Source: Leucaena leucocephala
Lineage: Eukaryota > Streptophyta > Magnoliopsida > Fabales > Fabaceae
Length of the DNA stretch: 64,000 nt
Assembly (NCBI GenBank): GCA_037074615.1
Contig: CM073549.1
Span: forward strand, 2,795,001 to 2,859,000
Direction: 5' to 3'
The number at the start of each line of letters is the position of its first letter. Positions within the stretch are counted from its first letter, which is position 1. The notes below the pieces were generated by a model that had not been told where the DNA came from, ran no database searches, and saw only the letters and a program-made list of their open reading frames with translations. This document shows positions 1 through 12,073 of the stretch, one piece after another. The translations under genes were made by a program, and so were the position numbers.

Positions 1-1264
1 TTTTTTTTCCCAAAAATCACTTTAAAACTGAAACAATATTTCTTGTTTCTATCTTTTTTTCAGATGTAAGTATTCTAAAACTTATTTTTTAATATATTAT
101 TTAAACATGTTTATATCAAAATAACTTTGTTCTATAGAAATCTATCCAAACATAAATATATTACACTAATTGACTTTTACTTAACTTTTATTTACAAAAA
201 TCAATTAAGTCAAAAATTTATTTTTACACACACTAATCCACACTAACTCCTTAATATGTTACCAACTAGTGGTGCTAGAGAGGAAAAAAGAAGTGGTTTG
301 TTTCCAAACTTGAGCCAGGATCTGCCATTCCTATTTTAATGTCAGGAATTATAAGACTTTCAGATGCGTTTGGAACGGGATAACGTACGGCGGCAGCAAT
401 CAGATTTGCACAAGTTAAAAACAAAATCATAAGCCATCCAACAAATGTGGCGTTAGTGTCTCAGAAAGGCCAAGGGGGTTGACTAACATGAGCATTTTTC
501 TTCACCAGAAACACAAGAAAGGCCAATAAGGGAAAGGAAAAAACAAGCAAGTCAAATCAAAAGCATGCAAATGTCAAATTTCAGGGCAGCTAAGACATAT
601 TTAGTATTTGGGGTTCCCTGTATCTGTGTGGCCCGTTGGTGGATCGTGACAGCCAAATCCCATAAAGACGCCTACATGTCAAAATTTAAAACACCACACA
701 GCTCTTATCAAAAAAAAAAAAAAAAAACACCACACAGCTCACATGATTGTGATATGTATGTGGAAAACCAAATCAATGCATTTGAATTTTGAATGAACCA
801 CCCACCCCACACTCATGAAACTATTTATTTCCAATGAGTATGGCCACCAAACTCGGAACTCCTTAATTACATTTTTTTTTGTTAAACAAATTTTTAGAAA
901 GGTTAAACTCATCCACCATTCAAGGGCTCCCTTCCTCCTTAATTACAGGTTTCAATTATATTCCAAAAGCCTGTTCATCAAATTGGGAAGCCCAAGATCG
1001 ACAGAAACAGACACTCCATGAAATTGGGTATTTACGTATCAAGCATGTCCTAGACCCTAAAAGCAAGCTAGTGAAGATAGTTGGATGTAAAAGCACAACG
1101 TTGAATTGAACCGAGCTAACTCGTTCGGACAGAAATGGTGGGGAAAACAAAATTTAACTCTCACCAAGATGGGAAAAAAATACAGTTGAGCTGAAACAAC
1201 AATTGCTGCGGTTAAATTCGCATATAGAAAGGAGTAATCTCAACCCTGTAACAAACTTCAGTTT
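1..1264. other. Intergenic, no gene supported
   Basis: AT-rich sequence with short open frames that lack start context, splice logic or recognisable motifs. A poly-A tract lies near 710-726. The part closest to 1264 is probably the 3' UTR of the minus-strand gene that ends at 1265. Nothing else is recognisable. Confidence 0.5.
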
Positions 1265-3184
1265 TTAGTCACTACCCCATTTCTTCATAACATTCTCTTT
1301 AGCTGAAGGGCGTTGATAAGTTTCCTTGTTCAAAGTGCCATCAAAGTTGCTCTGATTACCACCGTTAGTAATTTTCAAGATTTTTGATGTTATGAAACTG
1401 AACCCGTTTCTTGTTCCTCGCAGTGCATAGAGCAGTGGATTTAAGATGACAGCTAGGAGCAGCTCACCTTTTGCAACTATGAGATACTGAAAAAGCAGAT
1501 AGAATAGACTTTTAATTTCATAACCTAGTTATGGCTGTTATGGCATAAGAATTGAAAGGGGAACAAAGAAACCGCTTACAATGAGAACGATGCCTAGCAC
1601 AGTAAGACTGGCTTGTTTAGCTTCTTGCCAAAAGTTGTCATCATTATACCAGCCAAACCATCCACCGCTCCCAAACCAACCTCCTCCACCAGCATTGCCT
1701 CCACCCCCTAGCTCCTCTCGCCTTTTTATTTCTTTATCCCACCTCTCAAATTCATTTTTCTTCCCACTAAGTGCACCTTCTAATGCTTTTCTAGCTTCTT
1801 CCTGCAGCAAAAAGTACCAAGACTAATATAAATTCACTTACCAACAAACACTTTTTCTGACCAACTCATTTACCAACAAACATTGTTGTGCTTATTTGAT
1901 AGGGATTAGCAGTCATTTTAATCTGATTTTCACTCCTTCAGGGTTGTTTTGATGGTAAACACGAATCTGAGTTTTACATATATTTACATAAACCATTATA
2001 AAAATTCCGTCCAAAGATTTTAGCAATTGGAGAACACAAATGTCAATTGGACTGTGGATACTAATGGCAAAACTCACAATAGAAGCAAAATTTTCAGTAT
2101 TCTGGCCCCCCCAAAAAAAATCAGTATAAACTTCACCTATCATGACACCTAATGTTGAGTGACGAAGAATCTCATGCTTTATAGAAATCACATAATTTAG
2201 CCACATACAAATTTCTCTGCAATGGAGATATAATGTTAAGCCTATGAACATATTAATCACATTACATGGCGTAGTAATGAATTGAAGTATGGCACTTCAG
2301 ATTTCTTGGCTCCAAGAAAACATTTGTCCGATTTAGGTGTAGAATTTAACACTTCATGTGAATTGCAATGCTAGGATGCTGACCGTGCTTATTAACTTTC
2401 AATTCAAGTAATTCTATCTAAATTCTTGGGACCAGCAAAATCAAAGAGATATCTGTACGGCTATGTTTGAAACTTCCTTTGCAGGAAAATAAGAATCAAT
2501 TGAAGCTCTCCTCCATGTGATTCTAGGCTGGTGAAGGATGCGTAAACAAGTGAAACAAATAATTCTTTTTAATTTAATAGTAAAAGAGAACCAAAACCCA
2601 GAAAACACTACATTGCAGCTGGGGATGGAGACCCCAATAAATATTTGGACACTACTGTACTAATATTCCAAGTACAGAAACAATAATGTCAGAAGTTCAA
2701 AAGTCTTATCAAGGTTTTGATTTTGGACTCGAAACATTTACAAATTAATCTTTAACGAATGGGAAGCTTGTGATAGAGAGAACATGTTCTTCTATATCCC
2801 AACTAGTAAAGAAAGGAAGGGGGGAGGAATCTGGCGGCCACAAAAACAAGGATTTACAGCTATTGTTAGACCCTAAACAAAGCATCTTTCTGTATATTTC
2901 AAACCGTTCAACGATTAACAAGCATCCCCAAACAGGAATTTCGGGTGAGTAGGACTGGGAAATCGTATACCGAAATTCAATCACTTGTATCACTCAAATG
3001 AGAATACAAGTGCAATTACCTCTCTCTTGTTGTCGGAAAAGAGGCAAAGGAATCTGCCCTTGCACTGGAGATGGCGCTGCAGAGAACTCCAGCTTGTGTA
3101 AGTAGAACGAGAATATTCTGATGAGAGCAAGAAGGATTTGCTTTTACTTGGCACTGGCGGGCTTAGGTTTAGAACCTGAGCCAT
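1265..3184 (-). CDS. Putative chloroplast membrane protein with Gly/Trp-rich segment (3 exons)
   Basis: Exons on the minus strand are 3184-3020, 1801-1580 and 1486-1265, with GT-AG borders, all in phase 0, giving 202 codons with no internal stop. The first 55 residues (MAQVLNLSPPVPSKSKSF...) are rich in Ser, Thr and Arg with few acids, as in a chloroplast transit peptide. Exon 2 has a charged helix (EEARKALEGALSGKKNEFER) followed by a glycine run with repeated WFG motifs. A hydrophobic stretch then crosses the exon 2/3 border (SLTVLGIVLIYLIVAKGELL), followed by LLYALRGTRNG and a polar tail ending KKWGSD. The in-frame join across the membrane segment supports the model. I believe the family is plant-specific and uncharacterised, located in plastid membranes, but no function is known to me. 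Intron 1 (about 1.2 kb) could hide a further small exon. Confidence 0.78.
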
Positions 3185-4137
3185 TATTTTCCCTCGCTCC
3201 TCACTTCCCGGCCGCACTTAACAAGGCTACGAGCAGCGTTTCTCTTACGGGATATGGAAACACCTAAAAATTCTCTAGCGGATCAAAAGAAATTTGACCG
3301 GTTTTTTCTTTGGTAATAGAAGCCGGCTCAGTCTTTTAATAAAAAAAAAAATCCAATCTTTACCCCCGTATTACATACTTCCTCTCGCGTTACTTCTAAC
3401 AAACCTGAATCAAGGAAGTTGCTTAGAGTAGTAAAAATGTTTTAAAATTAAACTATTTTTCATTTTAGCCCCTAAATTTAAGTAATAGTGATTGGATACT
3501 TGGAAAGATTTTTTTTTATTTGAAGGACATAATTACCTGATATTATAAATATAATCAAACATATTACCTCTTACTTTAAAATTTGAACGACAGCATTTTT
3601 AAAGAATTGAAACGTGGCACTTCTTTTTCTAAATCTTCACGAGAATACTTTTGAAATAGTGTATTAAAGATTACATGAAACAATGGAGAATGAGTAACAT
3701 AAAAGGCTAAGATTATTTTTCAAGAGGTTTCTTTATCTTTTGAGTTATTTTATGCGGGATTAGTCTCTCAAAATCTTTGGATTTATAATTATAAATGTGT
3801 AGGAGCGATTAATTGGATGAAGTTGCCAAGAGATTAGTATCTTTATTTATGCTATTGTCATGTCATGGCATATTGTTATTAATTTAAACATATCATGTTT
3901 GATACATGTTGCCTACTTTTTTGGGGCCTAAATAGGTATTTCTCCAATTTATAATATAAAATTTAATTTATATTATAAATTATATTTTATATTAAGAATT
4001 AGAAGAGTATTAGAAACTGAAATAAACATAATAAGAAAAATAATTGAAAAGCTAATTAAGTTGTAAAAATGAATGAGAAACTTGAACTATATATGTACAA
4101 GAAAAGCTACAAATAACGAGTGACTAGGGCTTAGGGC
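3185..4137. other. Intergenic; promoter side of the minus-strand chloroplast-protein gene
   Basis: The part next to 3184 must hold the 5' UTR and promoter of the gene ending at 1265. The rest is AT-rich with no supported gene. Confidence 0.4.
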
Positions 4138-4816
4138 TTAATGCCTTAATTTGAAGACGAGTTTGAAGGAGGGGATTCTCAAGAGAAGGAAGAGGGCAGC
4201 TATGGCTAGCAGAGCAATCACAAGGCTAAAGATCCTTTTGGACTTGTCCTCAGATTCCCAAGCCATGAACGATTCTATGCTCTCTCTCTCAATCCTTCAA
4301 GGCTTCCCATTATTTTCTGCATCACAAAAACAGATAGGCTCACTATTACCACAATTTGAAAATGAATCTAATCAAATTTCAACCTTTATTCACTAACGGT
4401 GTTAGTCAAAATGATAAGCAGTTTGGTATCGTTTAAGCGAGGTCTCGAGCTCGAGTCTTGGCATATGCAGAAAATCTCTGTTAAGAAACTCACGCACCAT
4501 AGCCAAATACACAACGTGGATCGGATCCAGATATAGTCAGGACAAAACTCCAGTAAACTTGGTTAAAAAGAAATATTTCAACCTTCATTCTACCTCAAAT
4601 TTCAACCTTCATTCCATCAAGGGCTCGATGATCACTATTATGATCTGCTTCTCCTTCGGATTCTTCTCGTTCTGGGTTCCTCTGGAAGTAACAATTCAAT
4701 TTTCTATCAACTGAGAATTGACATGATGATGAAGATGGAGAAGAATAACTATTGCGATACACAGAAAGTTGCAGGTTTCTTGAACTGCAGGGTCGTAGCT
4801 TTCTGGGCAGAGGCAT
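4138..4816 (-). pseudogene. Possible two-exon gene or pseudogene with C-terminal membrane segment
   Basis: A tentative reading on the minus strand. Exon 1 (4816-4607) encodes 70 residues, Ser/Arg-rich at first (MPLPRKLRPCSSRNLQLSVY) and then acidic, with a GT donor after ...LDGMK. A good acceptor (TTTTTGTGATGCAG) opens exon 2 at 4316. It reads KIMGSLEGLRERA and meets a TAG. One frame over, starting at the same (GA)n run, an open frame reads ESIESFMAWESEDKSKRIFS, then a hydrophobic helix (LVIALLAIAALFLLL), ending ...FKLRH and stop at 4138. The two pieces look like one protein interrupted by a length change in the GA repeat. The intron contains the SINE at 4396-4572. I recognise no family. Instead, 4216 could be the end of an unrelated short ORF. 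Confidence 0.3.
4396..4572 (+). mobile_element. tRNA-derived SINE, family A, copy 1
   Basis: Matches the family A consensus, best seen at 25584-25774. It starts with a degraded A box (GTTAGTCAAAATGATAAGC), has the B-box region around GGTCTCGAGCTCGAGTC, the conserved core CATATGCAGAAAATCTCTGT, and a 3' end of CTCCAGTAAACTTGGTTAAA. Imperfect flanking repeats (TTTCAACCTTTATTCACT before, TTTCAACCTTCATTCTAC after) look like a target-site duplication. It has many C-to-T and G-to-A differences from the youngest copy, so it is an older insertion. Confidence 0.8.
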
Positions 4817-6876
4817 AATATTATTGAATTTGTTGAGAGAGAAGAGTTGGGAAAAGGTGGAAATTCTATAAACTTCACTTGGGAATATTGAAAGGTGAGG
4901 AAGCCATTATTGAAGATAGGAATATAATTTCAAAGACAAAACAAATGCTATATCTCAAGCATACCAAGCTTAATTTACTTTTGGAAAATCAAGTATATGC
5001 AAATCTTTATCTTCTATATTTCTTCATAATATCATTTCATAAATTATAAGCACTACTTACCCCACAAGCCATGCCAATAAGAGAGTGATAATTCTAAAAT
5101 CTAGAATTTTATGTTACTTTAAAATAAACTTTTTTATTTTCATGTTATCTTTAACTAAATTCATATTAATGTTATCTGTACGTTAATTAATTGATATTTT
5201 TTTTCGTGAATAAGTTGTGGTTGTTTGTGCAATTTGAATGAAATTGTTACCAAACTTAATTTCATATTTTGTATCAGAGTTGTTATTACTTGTTTGATAG
5301 ATATAGTAAACTTTCATTTTATCAATTTATTTCTGTTTTACCCTTGGTCCTTGACTATAATTTTGAAATTTCCTGATCCTTTAAAATAATTAATTTTCTT
5401 TTGGGTACTCATGTGTTATTCTCCCAAAAGCACCCAAAGTATTAAAAAATGATAAAATGTATTAATTTTTTAACCCCCAACAAAACACACCTTCATCTGG
5501 GAGGAGCAGCAGATTCTGTCTTTGTTCGGCTTTCCACACTTGCTCGAGCTTGCCGTCGGACGCCTTCCACTGTTGCCAGCCCTGCGTGGGTGTTCTCCGT
5601 CAAGTATTGAAGAAGGTACGGACTTTTGTCTTATACCAAAATCTGATGAGATTGATTTGTTCAGTCTGGCTTTGAATCTAGGTCTGGATTTGTTCTCCTC
5701 GTCATCTGTTCATTGTCAACCCAGATTCGGACGCTGTCGCACCGCTTCTTGCTTTGTTTGAATTGGTTTCATTTTAATTGATTGGAAGATCATAGATTGC
5801 AAGTGTGTTATACTTGCCATTCTTCAGTGGCTTGGAGGAGTTGCCTGAATCAATTGGCTTACTAGGGCATCTTCGTTAAAGTATCTGGATCAAAATTTAA
5901 AAGGGTATGATATCTACTATGCATGTTTCAAAGATTTCAGTGGGCGCAGATGCCCCCACTGATTGTGATATAGGTCCGCCTATGCTCCCGTAGGTGCTTA
6001 TTGCAGTGTAATGAGCTTGATAGGGGAGGGTTAGATGACCCTCTAGTCTAATAGTCATTATCTAATTAAGATGGTGATTAGATTTGGAGTATCTGTATAA
6101 TGAGGTCGAGTGGAAAAATGATTCCTGGGAATGGAAAAGGGGCAGTTAAGGGAGGTAGTAAACTTCTTCTTCAGCAGAAATTATCTCTTTTTGCTACTAT
6201 TGCTTTGTCAATAGGGACAGAGCAATTTGAGGGTTTAAGGTTATCAAGCTGATCTTTTTGGTGAATGATTTGGTTTGAGTTGTAATCAGAGTGTGTTTTC
6301 GATCAAAATTGCTCATTTGAATGGGCACTTTGCTTGGCTTCGGATATGTGAGATCAATACGGTATTTTTGGTTCAGAGCTCGAAGTTCTTATTATATTAA
6401 GTTTTTTGTTCCCATTTCTTTTACAGATGCTTAGTAGTAGAACGGATTTGGTTCAGAGATGTTAGATTCTTGGATTTTGTATAATTTAGTGTGTGATTAG
6501 ACTTAGTTGAGAAATTCAAGTTTAAATTTTGTGACTTATGCGTTGAATTCTGAATTTACAAGTCATTAGTTATTTTGAGATTAAATATCTATCATGCCAC
6601 CCTTGATGAGGCGGATCCTTGGCTGTAAATTGGTGCTGCAGAGTCCTGAAAAGGTATTTTCATGGTTTTTACTTTTTATAGCCAAGCTTGAGAAAACAGC
6701 AACCCAAGGCCATCTTCAAAGTATTCTGCGGGAAATAAAGGATATGCTAGTTTATGAATTTATTGTTCTCCAAATTTCATGAAATTATTTACTGTGTTTT
6801 GTTCCTGCATGGAGCCATAAGCTGCTCATATCTGTCTGGTCTATCACATATATATTTGCTTACAGGTGTTAGGACT
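4817..6876 (+). other. Intergenic then EMC3 5' UTR with intron
   Basis: 4817-5480 is AT-rich without a gene. From about 5490 the sequence becomes pyrimidine-rich and less AT-rich, as a transcribed leader. A donor AAGAAG|GTACGG at 5615/5616 and an acceptor TTGCTTACAG ending at 6865, 11 bases before the EMC3 start codon, suggest a 5' UTR intron of about 1.25 kb. A second possible acceptor (CTTTTACAG) ends near 6426, so the leader may contain an extra non-coding exon. Confidence 0.5.
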
Positions 6877-9188
6877 ATGGCGGAAGATCTTGTGCTAGAC
6901 ACTGCGATCAGAGATTGGGTACTGATCCCTCTCTCAGTGGTCATGGTCCTCATTGGTGTTCTCCGCTATTTTGTTGCAAAGCTCATGCGCTCTTCTCAAA
7001 CCCCAGATGCTAAAATGGTGAAAGAAGGGTATTTTGTGTTCCTTATCCAATACTTCATTTTATTCGTAGGGCTTTTCGGAGTCTGATGAGGTTGGTTTTG
7101 TGGTGATTATAATCCAGACAAGTCATTCTTAGAGCTCGGAATTTTCGTGCTGCTGCTAATTTTATACCTTCAAAGGCTTTCCGGGCACGCAAGATGTATT
7201 TCTGCAATGAGGTTTGTTTGTCTATCCTGCATTTCCTTTTCTTGAAAGTTTTGTTTGTGTTTCTTGATTTGGAGTTATTGAAGAGTTGAATTTTTCTTTA
7301 GTTATTATGGATGACAGCTCATTCAGGATTTTTGGGTTAATTCAGTTGTTGCCTGAAGCTCTTGCGAGGTTTCTTGTCTTGGGCTTATGTACTTGTATTC
7401 AAACCTGGCTTTGGCTGACTTATATACTCAATTGTGGAATAAATTTCAATTTGTCATTTTTAATCCCATGTGAACGTATGAGAAGTTAATGAGTCTAGTA
7501 CGAGTTTTATAAAGTCTTAACACAATTCAGCTAGAAGGTGGATTAAGATTGTGTTTTTCTTTCATGAAGGAAAATGGTCTTTTGTTTGTTCCCAAAGGCC
7601 AAGCCCAGAATCCACAAGCTCAGATGTTCTCTGATCCAAACATGGCTATGGATATGATGAAGAAAAATCTTTCAATGATCATACCTCAGGTATTGAAATC
7701 TATACCTTCAACGTACTTTGGTGTAGAATCTTCGATCATACTCACTTTTTACTGTAGTTTTAATTTATGATGCAAAGATTTAATTGTCAATTGATGATAT
7801 GCCTTCCCTTTGTTTTACAGACTCTTACTTTTGCTTGGGTGAACTTTTTCTTTTCTGGATTTGTAGCAGGTATGTTTATTAAATTCCCTCTCCTTTGCTG
7901 CTGGATGAATGTTATGGTTTCTTTATTTTATGAACAAATCTGTTAATGTTCAAAACTTCTGGTAATGTTATCATTATATAATTGATTGAATGAATCAATT
8001 TATTTCCTGCAGCCAAGATACCCTTCCCATTGACTCAGAGGTTTAGGTCAATGTTGCAGAATGGGATTGACTTAAGTACAGTGGATGTTAGCTATGTCAG
8101 TAGTCGCTCCTGGTAATTCTTATTTTTATGGGATTTATTTCCCCCATGAGTCTATAACTGTTCCCCTCCAACCTTGTTTAATTATCATTTATTTTGGCGT
8201 TCAGGTACTTCCTGAATCTGTTTGGGCTTAGAGGGTTCTTTAGTCTCATCTTGGGGGAAGAGAATGGTATGTGATGATTTTAAAACTGTTATACACAAGA
8301 ACACGCACGCGCAGACACACTTTTAATTAGATCTTCAATTCTATAAATTTGGATTGTTTCTCTATATTCAGCAGTTTGCCATTTCTTTTTATTAAGTTTG
8401 AGATTTGGATAAACACTTATTAGAGTTTATATGATGTTCTGGTTACAGCTGTAGATGATACACAACGTATGATGCAAATGGGTGGATTTGGTTTTGATCC
8501 TTCGAAGGTACAATATTAAGTGTTTACTGTTGTATTTTCATATTGTTGAGTCTTGAAAATGATTTCTGTTTTCTTGAAGCTGTTAATAGAATAATTGCTT
8601 GAAGTGTTGTTAACCACCCCCTGCAAGAAAAATTATGTCATTATGTGTTGACAATTTCTTCAGGGAACATCTTTGGATTATATTTGGATATATGCTCTTA
8701 AATTCTTTGGAAATTGACATCTTAATTCCAAGACAGCCGGTGTGCCAGACCTATAAAAGTAAAATAAATGAAATTGCTTGATAATTCAGGGATCCTTATA
8801 TTAAATATATAGTCTAATTAATTAAACAAAGAAGAAAGATAAACTAAATGGAAGATTCTTTGCTGAAAAGCCCGATAGCTGCTGATGCTTGGAAAAGTTA
8901 AGTCTTGGCAAAAGAAAAATCTAGTGAACATGATATTTTTCTCTCTACGGAATTTGTGGTAAAAGGATGCATTTCAAAGGCATCCTATTTATGAACCAAA
9001 TTTTAAAAGATCGCCCTTTTTTCTTTAACAAATCTATTCCTGGATGAGAGGGATCATATGGTTATGTTCATTTTGCTTTTCAGGGTCTCAGTGCTGAGAA
9101 AGACAATCTTGACATAACCCAGCATGATTGGGCTTTACCCAATTTTGAGCAGCGTGCTGAATCTGTATTGAAGAAATTGGTCAGTTGA
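6877..9188 (+). CDS. EMC3: ER membrane protein complex subunit 3 (EMC3)
   Basis: Eight exons: 6877-7028, 7118-7211, 7570-7689, 7821-7869, 8013-8112, 8205-8266, 8449-8507, 9084-9188. All introns are GT-AG and phases match, giving 246 residues, the usual plant length. The start MAEDLVLDTAIRDWVLIPLS, the KGQAQNPQAQMFSDPNMAMD segment and the SYVSSRSWYFLNLFGLRG stretch are near-invariant in plant EMC3. Membrane segments lie near residues 18-37, 123-141 and 173-192, the three-helix core shared with the Oxa1/YidC insertase superfamily; a Met-rich cytosolic segment lies between helices 1 and 2. In the complex, EMC3 forms the route that inserts tail-anchored and other weakly hydrophobic helices into the ER membrane. 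The C terminus is SVLKKLVS. No defect is seen. Confidence 0.97.
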
Positions 9189-9443
9189 ACAGCTCATGAA
9201 ACGTGCAGTTTAGTGATTTGCTTTGTGATCATCAGCACAGGGAGACATAGATAGATCATCTTCACTTGTTAGCCTGTGAAAATATAGCTGATCAAGTTGA
9301 GATCACAGATTTTTTTTCTAAGCTGACACGATATTTATAAATATTGATCAGAAAACAAGTTCAATATCTTGTAGAAACTATAATAGAAATTTTCTTCTTG
9401 CTTTCTACTTTTAGGTTGGTCACGAGAGACAAGTTTCCCATGA
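9189..9443. other. EMC3 3' UTR and spacer
   Basis: AT-rich sequence after the EMC3 stop, probably containing its 3' UTR and polyadenylation region. No ORF of note. Confidence 0.4.
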
Positions 9444-9912
9444 ATGTCTGACTCTGAACTTCTTGTAACTTGCGTCTGTTTCCTTAATTACTTGAAAAGT
9501 TGTGTGAGATATTATCCTTGGATAGCCCAAATGCTGAAATTAGAAGCTATGTTCAAAGGATTAACATTGGCATGGGTATATGGCTATAAGAAATTGATAC
9601 TTGAATCAGATTCTAAAGAACTTGTTGACATGGTGGATCAGCGAATCTATAATCATTTTGGAGATTTGCTATTTGTCAAGATAAAAAAACTCTTGAGTAA
9701 ATCATGGGAAGTAACAGTACAATACATTCCCCGTGAGAAGAATAACCTGGCTGACTTTTTTGCAAAAGAGGGTCTCAACAGGTCTTTTATTTTTCATGAT
9801 TGCCCCGAACATACGAGACATTTGTTGAATTCTGAGTGTTTGGGATTAATTCCCAGTTAGTGTACTTTCTTTTATTGGGCTCTAGCCTTCACTTTGTATA
9901 AAAAAAAAAAAC
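9444..9912 (+). mobile_element. 3' fragment of an L1-type LINE with RNase H domain
   Basis: The open frame ending at 9860 holds the C-terminal half of a reverse-transcriptase-associated RNase H domain (RVT_3 type). It reads LEAMFKGLTLAWVYGYKKL, then LILESDSKELVDMV with the ESDS catalytic Asp, then WEVTVQYIPREKNNLADFFA with the closing Asp. The first catalytic Asp and everything upstream are absent, so the element is 5'-truncated. A poly-A run follows at about 9900-9911, as expected for the 3' end of a plant L1 LINE. I could not identify a clear target-site duplication. It lies about 250 bases downstream of EMC3 in the same direction and could contribute an alternative 3' end. It is not a host gene in my view. 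Confidence 0.75.
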
Positions 9913-12073
9913 TAAACTAGTAAGTAGGTAAATGCCCTTTTTACTAATGAGTTTGATTCTTTGAAGTATGAGAACAAAAGGAAAATTGTTCTCGTGACTA
10001 ATCTTCATCTCTGTCACTCTATTTATTGTATCCTTTTGCGGTTAATGCCATAAAAAGTTGGACTTTTCGAAAGTTTAAGCTCTCCCGACAAGTCCCATTA
10101 AATCTTCTATGCACTTCTAGGAAGTAATTTTTTTTTTTATCGTGACATGTGAAAATTTACAGGGAAACGAAGTAGAATAGATAAAGTTTTGTATGACGAA
10201 GTTATACAGGGGCAGGTAGAAACTGGAAAGTAGTCAAAAGAATGTAGATTGAGTCAATTGAATAAATGCAGAGTGCATATGTATAGGGAAGTAAAGAGGG
10301 AAGCCGTGTATGAATTTTAGTTTTTTGTTTTCTCAATCTTCATTTGACAAGCACTTAATCATTTATAATTTATTCAATAGAGAAAATTTAAATCCATAAT
10401 CAGGAACCTTTTAAAAAGGAAACCAACATCCTCGTTGGTTGTCGGGGCAGGACCTTCTCTACGTGAGTCGTGAGTTGTGCATCAAAAGATTCTCGTTCTC
10501 CTTTTCTCTTCTTACCGGAGCAAATATCCCAAATTCCTTTTGACAAAAAAAATAAAAATAAATAGATGAGTGTGGTCCGAATCACCCAAAAGTTAATGTC
10601 AACATTAAAACTCAAAGAAGATTTATTTAGATAAGATCCTCACGTAAAACTTAAAAACTCACTGTTTTAAATTATACTGGGCAAATAATTACTTAGGGTA
10701 ACAGACAGATTTAAACTCAACTTTTTATCATTGTGAGTTATATTACTTTAAGTATTTATTAAGATTAAAATATATTTTTAAATTTAAATAACGTTTATAG
10801 AAATATTTATATATTATTTATTAATAAAATTTTTATATTAATAATAAAATTTAAATCCAAGAACTTATAGACTATAAGTCTACTCGAATGTAACAAAGTT
10901 ACTTCATATGTATTACTAGGAATTGGAGAAAGATTGAATTGAGGAGGTTAAAACGGCAGAAGGCTGAGAGGTTAAGAGAGTGATTGATTTGGAATAAAAA
11001 TGGGAGGGTCCCACAGACTAATCGAAGGTAGGGAGAGGGGCCCACATGTTGCCAATTATGGACACATAGAAGAGGGAAGGGCAATGGGGCAGCAGTGATA
11101 AAAAGGAAAGTTCCAAAAAGACGGATCAGAGGCAGAAGAAAGGGAAAGGCATGAATGTCCCCTGAAAGCAGAGTTCCAGAAGCATCCCTCCCTCCGGTTT
11201 TAATCTTCAAATTCAATTCCTCTTCCTTCCTCTTCTCCCCCCAACTCATCAATCTCGTTCTTTATATCTTTTTTAGTTTCAAAAAGCTTAGGTAAGTCAA
11301 TAAAATCCTTACATTAATAACAAGATTTGAATTCACTATTTTTTAAACTATGAATAAAATTTTTACCAACTAAATTAATTTTTGTTAGCATCTTATTCTT
11401 TATATTTAATTACAAATAGCAACATATGAAGTGATGCAAATCTAGTCATGTCCCTTCAAATGCATGTAATTTTTGCAGTGGATCAAAAGTATCACCGTCA
11501 CATTGTAGCAAAAAACAAATCTCTCTCAAAGCATAGAGGGCAGCTCACAATCTCCTTTTAACTATATTCGTTCTATATGCACCAGTTATGAATTGAAATG
11601 GATGCAACTGCTTTCTTTTTTCTTTTTAAATACATCATCACCACCATCATTCTTTCTTGGACTTGAATTCTTTACATTTATTACTATATTTTAAGTTGAA
11701 AATAAGAAGTAATAACTAGTTACGCCTTTAATTTGAACTTTGTCTTCCTCAGATTGCTCCCTTAAACCTTTTTTTTTCCTCAAAAAGCAGTTTACATCCA
11801 CTTCACACATTCAAATTATTATTTTTCTTGAATATTATTGTTCAATTAAATTAAAACAAAATGATATTATTTTCTAGTAATTAACAACATCTTAACACCA
11901 ACTCACCATTGAAACGTCTTGTTTTTGTGGTGAATTCTAATTTTGCTTTCGTTATTAATTTTGGATTATGAGTCGCTTTAGTGTCCTCTCTCAAACAAAA
12001 GCAGGCACACCTATATGGTATTTATGTTTTCTTAAAAGAATTGGGGCTAGAGGATGAAGAGGGTTTTGGAGAT
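9913..12073. other. Intergenic, gene-poor
   Basis: Mostly AT-rich. The segment 10980-11250 is less AT-rich, with GGTCCCAC and GGGCCCAC motifs and a pyrimidine-rich end. It resembles a promoter or leader, but no coding exon follows. The frames at 10400-10615 and 10899-11252 show no domain or splice structure and were not accepted. Confidence 0.4.

Noticed and set aside
9444..9860. Host RNase H-like gene
   Set aside because: The domain lacks its first catalytic Asp and any proper start, and a poly-A follows immediately, as in a truncated LINE.
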